The position numbers were made by a program, and so were the translations under genes. The notes below the pieces were generated by a model. That model saw nothing but the letters and a program-made list of their open reading frames with translations. It searched no databases and had not been told where the DNA came from. From Chitinophaga hostae (GTDB lineage: Bacteria; Bacteroidota; Bacteroidia; Chitinophagales; Chitinophagaceae), in assembly GCF_018224885.1 (NCBI RefSeq), contig NZ_JAGTXB010000002.1, forward strand, positions 124,001 through 188,000: 64,000 nucleotides of DNA, given 5' to 3'. Positions 43,807 through 51,032 of this stretch are shown here, in pieces (positions within the stretch are counted from its first letter, which is position 1; every line of letters starts with the position of its first letter).

Positions 43807-44601
43807 ATGAAACAGTTGTTGTTGACCCTTATATCCACGTGGTGGATTGCGCTGTTGCCTGCACAGCCGCTATTGATGCCTGTAGGAAAGAATACCACAG
43901 TAGGCAGTTATAGCCGTCATTTTCAAAATGTGATAGCTGCATGGAATAACCCAGCGGGTTTATCCTGTTTACCGGAATTCGGCGCCGGTATTTACGCTGA
44001 AAACAGGTTCCTGTTAAAGGCTGCCTCCTTATATGCAGTGATGGCAGCTGTGCCGGTGCAGGCGGGTGCTTTTGGAGGGAGTATTATGCGACTGGGCAAC
44101 AGCGCCTGGTATCAGCAACGTATCAGCGGAGCATATGGCCGCAGCCTTGGCCGCAAACTGGGAATAGGGTTGCAGTTTAATTACGAAACCACTGCAGCGC
44201 AGGGCGTGGGCAGCAGTAGTGGTATTGGTTTTACAGGGGGACTGCTATGGCACGTCAGCGAAAAACTACACACGGGTGTACAGGCATACAAGCTATCAGG
44301 AACATCTCCCATCTACAGTGGCGGTGCTGGTTTCGAAGCATCGCGCGATTGTTTGCTGACCGCGGGAATCATCAATACAGGTGCGGTCACCAGTGTAACT
44401 GCTGCCGCATACTACCGCATTGTTCCCGCACTGGCCCTGGAAATAGGGATCGCTACGGCGCCGGCGTATAACAACGCTGCTGTCATCTTTTACCTGCGCT
44501 CTCTTCGGATCGATATTGCCGCTGGGTTTCATCCGCAACTGGGTATCACACCTTCAACCTCGCTGATATGGCAACCGGCTACCTTATCTGTTGCGGAATA
44601 G
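43807..44601 (+). CDS. PorV/PorQ-like outer-membrane beta-barrel protein
   Basis: 264 aa from the ATG at 43807, giving a signal peptide (MKQLLLTLISTWWIALLPAQP). The mature protein starts GKNTTVGSYSRHFQNVIAAWNNPAGLSCLP; the WNNPAGL motif is shared by PorV/PorQ and FadL-like barrels. Alternating strands follow (GAFGGSIMRLGNSAWYQQRISGAYGRSL, GIGLQFNYETTAAQGVGSSSGIGFTGGLLW). Not a full PorV by length. Role unknown, possibly an outer-membrane barrel partner of the overlapping downstream gene (34-bp overlap). Confidence 0.65.
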   Translation: MKQLLLTLISTWWIALLPAQPLLMPVGKNTTVGSYSRHFQNVIAAWNNPAGLSCLPEFGAGIYAENRFLLKAASLYAVMAAVPVQAGAFGGSIMRLGNSAWYQQRISGAYGRSLGRKLGIGLQFNYETTAAQGVGSSSGIGFTGGLLWHVSEKLHTGVQAYKLSGTSPIYSGGAGFEASRDCLLTAGIINTGAVTSVTAAAYYRIVPALALEIGIATAPAYNNAAVIFYLRSLRIDIAAGFHPQLGITPSTSLIWQPATLSVAE

Positions 44602-46637
44602 TGGGTTGTCTGCTCTTGTCGGTCAGCAAACGGGTGATGGCCCGGCAGCAGGAAGAAACACAACCAGCAGTGATAGAGAATAACCTGGAGCGGGAAGCTG
44701 CGGGTACAGAAAGTGTATCGGAAGATGATGCACAATGGCAGCGGCTCAATGCGTTGGGGCGACACAAAATCCAGCTGAATACGGCAGACGAGGCAACGTT
44801 GCAATCTATCGGGCTATTAACGCCGCTGCAGATCAGTAATTTCCTGCAATACCGGTTATTGCTCGGGGACCTCTTAAGCATCTATGAATTACAGGCAGTT
44901 CCAGGGTTTGAGCCAGACGTAATCCGGCGTATCCTGCCTTTTGTGATGGTGGGTAACGATCTCGCACCACATTATACGTTGCATGACTACCTGCATAAAG
45001 GCGATCATAGCCTCCTGCTGCGGTATGCCAGGCCACTGGAGAAAGCGAAAGGCTTCTTACATACCGATAGCACCTTGCCTGCCTACATGGGCGGCCCGGA
45101 AAAATTGTTTATGCGTTACCGTTATAATTTTCCACGTTATATCAGTTGGGGAATTGTCATGGAAAAAGATGCCGGCGAAGCATTTTTTAAAGGTGCCCAA
45201 CAACAGGGATTTGATTTTTACAGCGCGCATGTTTTTATAAGGCAGTACCGGAAAGTTAAAGCACTGGCTTTGGGCGACTATACGGTGAATATGGGGCAGG
45301 GATTATTAAACTGGCAGGCGCAGGCTTTGGGTAAAGGCGCCGGAGTAATGCAGGTAAAGCGCGAAGGAGAAGTATTGAGGCCCTATACTTCGCCGGGAGA
45401 ATTCTATTTTTTCAGAGGCGCCGCTATAACGCTGCAGCATCAGCACTGGGAGGCTACTGCTTTTGTATCAGAACGGAAACAGGATGCCAGTACTGACACT
45501 TTAATGGATGAAGTGACAGCGGCAACCGTGATCAGCAGTGGTTATCACCGTACCGCCAGCGAAGCGGCAAAGCGCGGACGTGTACAGCTAATCAGCGCGG
45601 GAGGAAATATCCGTTACAATATCCGCCGCTGGCAACTGGGAGCAAATGTCATCTGTCATCGTTTTTCGCCCGCCCTGCAGAAGGAAATTGTACCATATAA
45701 CCAGTTTGATTTTAACGGGAGTCAACTCTCCGCTGCAAGCATCGACTATGCCGGTAGCTGGAAAAATGTACACTTATTCGGAGAAGCTGCTGTAAGTAAC
45801 AATGGTAAATCGGCCATTGTGCAGGGGTTATTAATGAGTGTGGCACCATCCGCGGATATGGCGATCGTTTATCGTTACTATGACAAGGCTTACCAATCGC
45901 TCTATGCAAAAGGTTTTGGTGATGGCTATCGTACTGTCAACGAACAGGGATTATATACAGCCGTAACAGTTAAAGTAACTGCGCGTGTTAAGCTGGATGC
46001 CTATGCCGATTTTTTCCGGTTCCCATGGCTGAAGTACCGCGTTAATGCGCCGTCTGCCGGACAGGAATATTTTATGCAGGGCACTTTTATTCCTGGAAAA
46101 AAAATAACGATGTTGCTTCGATACAACTACCGGCAGGCCAGTGAAAATATCCTGTTGCCCGATAATCCCATTAAGATGTTGATGCTCGTAACTACCCGGC
46201 ATATACGGCTTCAATGTAATTGGCAATGGAATAAACAGCTGGAGGCCAGAACCAGGTTGGAATATACCAGCTATCAATCAGCTGCGGGCGCTCAGCAGGG
46301 ATGGATGATTTACCAGGACGTAGGTTATCATTTCAAACATTTACCATTTGTGCTAAGCGGGAGAGTGGCACGTTTTCAAACCAGCAGTTACGACTCCCGC
46401 ATCTATGCATCGGAAAGCAGCGTGTTGTATGAAAACGCGGTATCTCAGCTCTATGGCCTCGGCTGGCAATATTACCTGAACATAAAATGGAAAACAAACA
46501 GGCGATTATCCTGTTGGGCGCGTTTTCATCAAACTATTTATCCGGGTATTGATAAGATAGGCAGCGGCAATGACCAGGTTGCCGGCAATAAAAAAACACT
46601 GCTGCAATTTCAACTGCAGTATCTAATCAGAAGATGA
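44568..46637 (+). CDS. Helix-hairpin-helix plus beta-barrel outer-membrane protein
   Basis: 689 aa. After a hydrophobic N-terminus (GYLICCGIVGCLLLSVS) comes a ComEA-like helix-hairpin-helix pair: HKIQLNTADEATLQSIGLLTPLQISNFLQYRLLLGDLLSIYELQAVPGFEPDVIRRILPFV (about 66-127). The other 550 residues look like an outer-membrane barrel, rich in aromatic strand pairs (KLFMRYRYNFPRYISWGIVM, VKALALGDYTVNMGQGLLNWQ, ISAGGNIRYNIRRWQLGANVICH) with a short C-terminal strand FQLQYLIRR. HHH domains usually bind DNA, odd on an exported barrel. It overlaps the preceding barrel gene by 34 bp. Confidence 0.75.
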   Translation: MATGYLICCGIVGCLLLSVSKRVMARQQEETQPAVIENNLEREAAGTESVSEDDAQWQRLNALGRHKIQLNTADEATLQSIGLLTPLQISNFLQYRLLLGDLLSIYELQAVPGFEPDVIRRILPFVMVGNDLAPHYTLHDYLHKGDHSLLLRYARPLEKAKGFLHTDSTLPAYMGGPEKLFMRYRYNFPRYISWGIVMEKDAGEAFFKGAQQQGFDFYSAHVFIRQYRKVKALALGDYTVNMGQGLLNWQAQALGKGAGVMQVKREGEVLRPYTSPGEFYFFRGAAITLQHQHWEATAFVSERKQDASTDTLMDEVTAATVISSGYHRTASEAAKRGRVQLISAGGNIRYNIRRWQLGANVICHRFSPALQKEIVPYNQFDFNGSQLSAASIDYAGSWKNVHLFGEAAVSNNGKSAIVQGLLMSVAPSADMAIVYRYYDKAYQSLYAKGFGDGYRTVNEQGLYTAVTVKVTARVKLDAYADFFRFPWLKYRVNAPSAGQEYFMQGTFIPGKKITMLLRYNYRQASENILLPDNPIKMLMLVTTRHIRLQCNWQWNKQLEARTRLEYTSYQSAAGAQQGWMIYQDVGYHFKHLPFVLSGRVARFQTSSYDSRIYASESSVLYENAVSQLYGLGWQYYLNIKWKTNRRLSCWARFHQTIYPGIDKIGSGNDQVAGNKKTLLQFQLQYLIRR

Positions 46638-46829
46638 CGCAAAATTTTATTTTATTTTTTTTGTGTTGCAATGAATTGCTTTTCAGTTAATTATATCGAT
46701 ATTTTTACTTTCTGTTAAAATAATGTTAACTAGATGCAACACAGCGTCTTATTTTTTTCTAACTTGTGGCTGTCAACCGAAATCTAAATCTAACTTGCTT
46801 TATGAGCGAATTTCTTCTGCGGAAGAAGT

Positions 46830-47120
46830 TTGTGTCGAGAACCCGGATCTGCGCCTGGACTTTGTTTCCAGGCCAGAAGTAATGTAGATACGATTCACCT
46901 CCGCATCAATGTTGCCAATTCCAAACACATCAACAACAATGCAACTATTACCATTAATGGTGGAAAAGTGTTTCCCGGTCGTCAGGGAAGTATCGGTCAA
47001 ACCATGCAACAGACAGTATCTGCCTGGAGTTACAGGGATCTTCAAATCCCCGGAAGCGGGGCGTGGCAGCTGGGAGTTGGTGTGCAAAATCTGAAGACGA
47101 CGACTATTAAACAGGCCTAA
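46830..47120 (+). CDS. Small ORF of uncertain start, possibly frameshifted
   Basis: Plus-strand sequence from about 46875 to the TAA at 47118-47120 reads well as protein (NVDTIHLRINVANSKHINNNATITING ... WQLGVGVQ split by GKVFPGRQGSIGQT) with codon use like its neighbours, and a strong plus-strand terminator follows. No ATG begins this frame; only a TTG at 46830. The nearest ATG (46802, MSEFLLRKKFVSRTRICAW) is in another frame and stops after 26 codons at 46882. Either a small beta-rich protein with an unusual start or a gene broken by a one-base shift. The gap 46638-46801 holds no other gene. Confidence 0.35.
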   Translation: MCREPGSAPGLCFQARSNVDTIHLRINVANSKHINNNATITINGGKVFPGRQGSIGQTMQQTVSAWSYRDLQIPGSGAWQLGVGVQNLKTTTIKQA

Positions 47121-47136
47121 TCCGCTGTTTATAAAA

Positions 47137-47166
47137 AAAGAGGGCTCATTTGAGTCCTCTTTTTCT
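47137..47166 (+). terminator. Terminator after the small ORF
   Basis: AAAGAGGGCTCA (47137-47148) pairs with TGAGTCCTCTTT (47151-47162), one wobble, followed by T. It implies a plus-strand transcript ending here, between 46637 and 47193. Confidence 0.75.
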
Positions 47167-47173
47167 ATTTTTG
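47166..47173 (+). promoter_or_regulatory. Candidate -7 box of the DUF3467 gene
   Basis: TATTTTTG matches TAnnTTTG exactly and lies 19 nt above the ATG. The upstream terminator hairpin occupies the -33 position. Confidence 0.4.
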
Positions 47174-47192
47174 TACGGCAAAATCATACAAC

Positions 47193-47504
47193 ATGGAAAA
47201 TCAGGAAGAACAGAATCAGCTTAATATAGAGTTAAATGAAGAAATCGCCGAAGGACAATATGCGAATCTTGCTATCATTACTCATTCAAACGCAGAATTT
47301 GTAGTCGACTTTGTAAATGTGATGCCCGGTCTGCCCAAAGCGAAAGTAAAATCCCGTATAATCCTCACGCCACAGCATGCCAAGCGGTTTATGAAGGCCA
47401 TGCTGGATAATATTAAGAAGTATGAATCTGTGCATGGTCCTATCCAGGATCAGGAGCAGGTGTCTGTACCGTTGAATTTTGGTGGACCTACCGCTCAGGC
47501 TTAA
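47193..47504 (+). CDS. DUF3467 domain protein
   Basis: A 103-aa soluble protein. The conserved core is QYANLAIITHSNAEFVVDFVNVMPGLPKAKVKSRIILTPQHAKRFMKAMLDNIKKYE, characteristic of DUF3467, with a glutamate-rich N-terminus and a C-terminal VPLNFGGPTAQA. Function unknown; members are widespread and small, with sequence hints of a binding module rather than an enzyme. The LDH2-family gene starts 11 bp downstream, so the two are probably one operon. Confidence 0.85.
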   Translation: MENQEEQNQLNIELNEEIAEGQYANLAIITHSNAEFVVDFVNVMPGLPKAKVKSRIILTPQHAKRFMKAMLDNIKKYESVHGPIQDQEQVSVPLNFGGPTAQA

Positions 47505-47515
47505 CTCGTTATCAG

Positions 47516-48589
47516 ATGGAACATATTTTTTCTTATCATCATTTGAGGGAGTTTACCCGCGAGGTTTTTATTCATATGGGTTGCAGCCTGGAACATGCTG
47601 CATTGGCGAGCGAGGTACTGGTATCGGCGGATTTGCGTGGTATCGATTCTCATGGAATAGCCCGTTTATCGGGCTATGTTCGTTTATGGGAGGCTAAGCG
47701 CATCAATGCGCGACCTGATATTCGTGTGGTACATGAAACGCCCAGTACTGCAGTAATTGATGGTGATGCCGGGCTTGGCCTTGTAGTGGCGCCGTTTGCT
47801 ATGGAAATAGCCATGCAGAAAGCTGCTGCAGTGGGTACCGGCTGGGTAAGCGTGAAAAACTCCAATCATTTTGGTATTGCCGGTTACCACGCCATGATGG
47901 CGTTGGAGCGCGACATGATAGGTATGGCTATGACGAATGCCAGTCCACTGGTGGCGCCAACTTTTTCCACAGAACGTATGTTGGGTACCAATCCCATAGC
48001 AGTAGCCATTCCGGCAAAGGAGCAGCCGGCTTTTGTGGCCGATTTCGCCACTACCACTGCAGCAAACGGTAAACTGGAGATCCTTCAACGTAAAAATGAA
48101 GAAGCGCCTTATGGCTGGATCCAGGATAAAGAAGGCCATCCAAGTAAAAATCCTCATGAACTCAAAGATGGCGGTGCTTTGCTGCCGCTTGGAGGCGATC
48201 GTGAGCATGGAAGTCATAAGGGGTATTGTTTGGGAGCAATTGTTGATATATTTTCGGCCGTTCTTTCAGGGGCCAATTATGGACCATGGGCGCCTCCTTT
48301 TGTGAGTTTTCTGCCGTTATCTCCTGATCCGGTAGGAGAGGGACTCGGGCATTTCTTCGGAGCTATGCGTGTAGACGCCTTCCGTCCGGCAGAGGAGTTT
48401 AAAGCCAATATGGATACCTGGATCGGCCGCTTCAGAGCTGCTGAGCCGGTAACAGGAAAAAAAGTGCTGATACCAGGCGACCCTGAAAGAGAAATGCACC
48501 ACGAAAGGCTGGAGAATGGTATTCCCGTAATAGCCCCGGTGGTGAAGGATATGCAGGAAGTAGCCGCAAAGTTTAATTTGAATTTTTAA
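47516..48589 (+). CDS. LDH2/malate-lactate-type dehydrogenase
   Basis: A 357-aa NAD(P)-dependent oxidoreductase of the malate/L-lactate/ureidoglycolate/sulfolactate dehydrogenase family, which is unrelated to classical LDH. Visible are ADLRGIDSHGIARLSGYVRLW (about 41-61, with the catalytic His region), VSVKNSNHFGIAGYHAMMAL (about 114-133), TNASPLVAPTFSTERMLGTNPIAVAIPA and GSHKGYCLGAIVDIFSAVLSGA. The family includes ComC, sulfolactate dehydrogenase, so a link to the ComA-like protein at 13631 is possible. Substrate not determinable by eye. It follows the DUF3467 gene by 11 bp. Confidence 0.87.
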   Translation: MEHIFSYHHLREFTREVFIHMGCSLEHAALASEVLVSADLRGIDSHGIARLSGYVRLWEAKRINARPDIRVVHETPSTAVIDGDAGLGLVVAPFAMEIAMQKAAAVGTGWVSVKNSNHFGIAGYHAMMALERDMIGMAMTNASPLVAPTFSTERMLGTNPIAVAIPAKEQPAFVADFATTTAANGKLEILQRKNEEAPYGWIQDKEGHPSKNPHELKDGGALLPLGGDREHGSHKGYCLGAIVDIFSAVLSGANYGPWAPPFVSFLPLSPDPVGEGLGHFFGAMRVDAFRPAEEFKANMDTWIGRFRAAEPVTGKKVLIPGDPEREMHHERLENGIPVIAPVVKDMQEVAAKFNLNF

Positions 48590-48669
48590 ATCGTAATCGT
48601 TCATAAAAAACACCCGGAATAAAGCCAGGGCTGAGTTTCAGGTAGCTAAAGCAAAAACAAAACATTCAG

Positions 48670-49989
48670 ATGAAAGTGTTAAAATTTGGTGGCACCTCCG
48701 TGGGGAAACCAGAGCGTATGCAGTCGGTATCGCAACTGATCACAGCAGATAATGATCAGAAAATTGTGGTCCTGTCTGCACTGTCAGGCACCACAAATTC
48801 CCTCGTGGAAATTAGTCAGTCACTGTCGGAAGGTAAGAAGGAACAGGCGAAGCAGCAGATCGATAAGCTGGAAAGCCACTACCGTACCTTTTGTGAAGAG
48901 CTGGTGAAACAGGAAGCCGGACGCGCAAAAGCGAAGGCGATTGTTGATGAACACTTCGAATTTCTGAATATTATTCTGAAGATATCCTTTAACGAGGCGC
49001 TGAATAAAGATATCCTGGCACAGGGAGAATTATTGTCTACCCGCCTGTTCTGCGTATACCTGGAAGAAGCGGGTATTCCGGCAGTACTGTTACCAGCACT
49101 GGATTTCATGAGCATTGACGAATATGAAGAGCCAGAAATCCCGAAAATAAAAATCAAACTGGCCAATCTCATCAGCCAGCATAAAGGACAGCATGTGTTT
49201 ATTACACAGGGTTATATCTGCCGCAATGCCCGTGGTGAGGTAGATAACCTGAAACGGGGTGGCAGCGATTATTCTGCATCCCTGATCGGTGCGGCTATCC
49301 AGGCTGCTGAGGTACAGATATGGACGGATATAGACGGTATGCACAACAATGATCCGCGTGTAGTGGATAAAACCTTCCCCATTGAACAGCTCTCTTTTGA
49401 TGAAGCAGCAGAGCTGGCATATTTTGGCGCCAAGATCCTGCATCCTGCATCTATCTGGCCTGCGCAGCATTTCAATATCCCGGTGAAGCTGCTGAATACC
49501 ATGCAGCCGGAAGCTAAAGGTACCATCATTACCGAACTGCCTAATGGCAACGGGGTAAAAGCCATTGCTGCAAAAGATGGTATCATTGCTATCAAAATCA
49601 AATCCAGCCGCATGTTGCTGGCATATGGTTTCCTCCGCAAGATTTTTGAAATATTCGAAAAATACCGTACCCCGATCGATATGATCACTACTTCTGAAGT
49701 GGCGGTATCCGTTACGATCGATAATCAGCAATACCTGGATCAGATCCTGAAAGAACTGCAACCATTTGGTACTGTAGAACTGGATTATCACCAGACCATT
49801 GTATCTATTGTAGGTAACGAAGTAGCTGCTACGCCTTCTATTATCACCAAATTATTTGATGCCATCGAAGAAATTCCGTTGCGCATGATCTCTTATGGTG
49901 GCAGCAGACATAATATATCCATCCTGATCAATGGTCAGTTTAAAGAAAAAACATTACAGGTGCTGAATAAAGGTTTATTCGGTCTGTAA
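48670..49989 (+). CDS. lysC: Aspartate kinase, monofunctional
   Basis: Phosphorylates aspartate as the first step to lysine, threonine and methionine. 439 aa. N-terminal ATP motif MKVLKFGGTSVGKPERM, catalytic VVLSALSGTTNSLVEI, VFITQGYICRNARGEVDNLKRGGSDYSASLIGAAI (about 176-210) and DIDGMHNNDPRVV. The C-terminal third carries two ACT-type regulatory subdomains (IAIKIKSSRMLLAYGFLRKIFEIFEKY and VSIVGNEVAATPSIITKLFDAI), so feedback inhibition by lysine or threonine is likely. It is not fused to homoserine dehydrogenase. A perfect palindromic terminator follows. Confidence 0.94.
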   Translation: MKVLKFGGTSVGKPERMQSVSQLITADNDQKIVVLSALSGTTNSLVEISQSLSEGKKEQAKQQIDKLESHYRTFCEELVKQEAGRAKAKAIVDEHFEFLNIILKISFNEALNKDILAQGELLSTRLFCVYLEEAGIPAVLLPALDFMSIDEYEEPEIPKIKIKLANLISQHKGQHVFITQGYICRNARGEVDNLKRGGSDYSASLIGAAIQAAEVQIWTDIDGMHNNDPRVVDKTFPIEQLSFDEAAELAYFGAKILHPASIWPAQHFNIPVKLLNTMQPEAKGTIITELPNGNGVKAIAAKDGIIAIKIKSSRMLLAYGFLRKIFEIFEKYRTPIDMITTSEVAVSVTIDNQQYLDQILKELQPFGTVELDYHQTIVSIVGNEVAATPSIITKLFDAIEEIPLRMISYGGSRHNISILINGQFKEKTLQVLNKGLFGL

Positions 49990-50004
49990 CTGAAATAATC
50001 TGTA

Positions 50005-50045
50005 AAAAGAAATGCCGCGAAGAATTTCTTCGCGGCATTTCTTTT
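50005..50045. terminator. Bidirectional terminator between lysC and the RES gene
   Basis: Perfect 20-bp arms (AAAAGAAATGCCGCGAAGAA, 50005-50024, and its complement, 50026-50045) around a single base. It ends in T runs in both directions and serves two convergent transcripts. Confidence 0.9.
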
Positions 50046-50058
50046 ATAAAATGATCTT

Positions 50059-50517
50059 TTACTTTTTTAATCGCTGGTCAAACACAAACGGTTGGGTGTT
50101 GCTCACCGTGATACTGGCTGCATCCGGATGCAGCGGGTTGATCAGGTAGTTGGATTCGTCTGCTATAATAACTGAGGGAATTCTCAGTACAGCATATTTA
50201 GCAGTATCTATCCATTCATCTCCGATGCCCTGTGATTGCGGATCCGGTGCCAGCGATTGCCAGCCTGAAGGCAGATCGTATTTGGTCAGTACTTTAATGG
50301 CAATGTTATCCGGAATGTGAATCGTGGCGATACAGAAATCCTGTACAATGTTTTTCAGGGGAATATGCACCAGCACCTCCAATGCCGATAATGCCCTGCT
50401 GCCAGCAGTATACACAATGGAATGCCCCGGACTGTTCCAGCGTCCTCCGTACAAACGCGCACCGGTTCCGCTCAGGTCATTAATGTAAGCGCACTTACTG
50501 ATCCTGTATACTTCCAT
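50059..50517 (-). CDS. RES-domain toxin
   Basis: A 152-aa RES-family protein, named for conserved Arg, Glu and Ser. Visible are MEVYRISKCAYINDLSGTGARLYGGRWNSPGHSIVYTAGSRALSALEVLVHI (Arg in GGRWN, Glu in LEVL) and, near the C-terminus, WIDTAKYAVLRIPSVIIADESNYLINPLHPDA. Characterised RES toxins are NAD+-degrading or NAD+-dependent ADP-ribosylating enzymes that stop growth. It lies 18 bp after the Xre-type antitoxin gene on the same strand, in the usual antitoxin-first order. Intact. Confidence 0.9.
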   Translation of the reverse strand: MEVYRISKCAYINDLSGTGARLYGGRWNSPGHSIVYTAGSRALSALEVLVHIPLKNIVQDFCIATIHIPDNIAIKVLTKYDLPSGWQSLAPDPQSQGIGDEWIDTAKYAVLRIPSVIIADESNYLINPLHPDAASITVSNTQPFVFDQRLKK

Positions 50518-50535
50518 GTCGATAGTTTCGTTGAT

Positions 50536-50988
50536 TTATGCAAAGATGCCATGCTCAATGCGCCCCAGCTCATCTTGTATGAGCTGAAACCCAAAAGTGG
50601 TATCTAAAAGCGAAATAGGGGATTGATAGTTGAAAGCAGGTAACGGTGTTCTCATCCATTCCTTGAAGTTTTCCAGCTGACCGAATACTTCGGTACCGCG
50701 CTGGTAAAGCTGAGACAGCAGAATAGCGCGCTCAGAGGTGTCGGCAGACAGTTTGGCGTCGTCCGCATAGCGTTGCAGCGTTCTTTCTGAAACATGTACC
50801 ACCTGTGCCAGTTCTGACAAAGAAAAGGACAGCTGTCTGCTCAGATTCAGCAACGCCTGCTTAATGATCCCGCTACGGGACAACTGTATAAAATCAAAAT
50901 AGCCGCTATCGGCAATGAAGGCCGCTCCAGGTGCTTCTACTATTAATAACGCATTTTCCTGCACGCGGTATCCTTTTACATGTTTCAT
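50536..50988 (-). CDS. Xre/MbcA/ParS-family antitoxin
   Basis: A 150-aa antitoxin of the DUF2384 type. The HTH is LSFSLSELAQVVHVSERTLQRYADDAKLSADTSERAILLSQLYQRGTEVFG, followed by the toxin-binding C-terminal LENFKEWMRTPLPAFNYQSPISLLDTTFGFQLIQDELGRIEHG typical of MbcA/ParS/Xre. I chose the Met at 50988 (MKHVKGYRV) because the -7 box at 51007-51014 would place the transcript start about at the other Met (51000). It neutralises the RES toxin and probably represses the pair. Confidence 0.88.
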   Translation of the reverse strand: MKHVKGYRVQENALLIVEAPGAAFIADSGYFDFIQLSRSGIIKQALLNLSRQLSFSLSELAQVVHVSERTLQRYADDAKLSADTSERAILLSQLYQRGTEVFGQLENFKEWMRTPLPAFNYQSPISLLDTTFGFQLIQDELGRIEHGIFA

Positions 50989-51000
50989 AATACCCGACAT

Positions 51001-51032
51001 TTGTCACAAAAATACAACAATTTGTCGTGATT
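51001..51032 (-). promoter_or_regulatory. Toxin-antitoxin promoter and likely operator
   Basis: Minus-strand -7 box TATTTTTG (51014-51007) is flanked by the words CGACAAATTGT and TGACAAATGTCG, two copies of GACAAAT. Overlapping repeats at a promoter suit antitoxin autorepression. It lies between the dnaE stop (51032-51034) and the antitoxin start. Confidence 0.45.

Noticed and set aside
46800-47087. Minus-strand 95-codon ORF in the gap before the DUF3467 gene
   Set aside because: The terminator and protein-like codon use support the plus strand; the minus frame has no promoter or motif.
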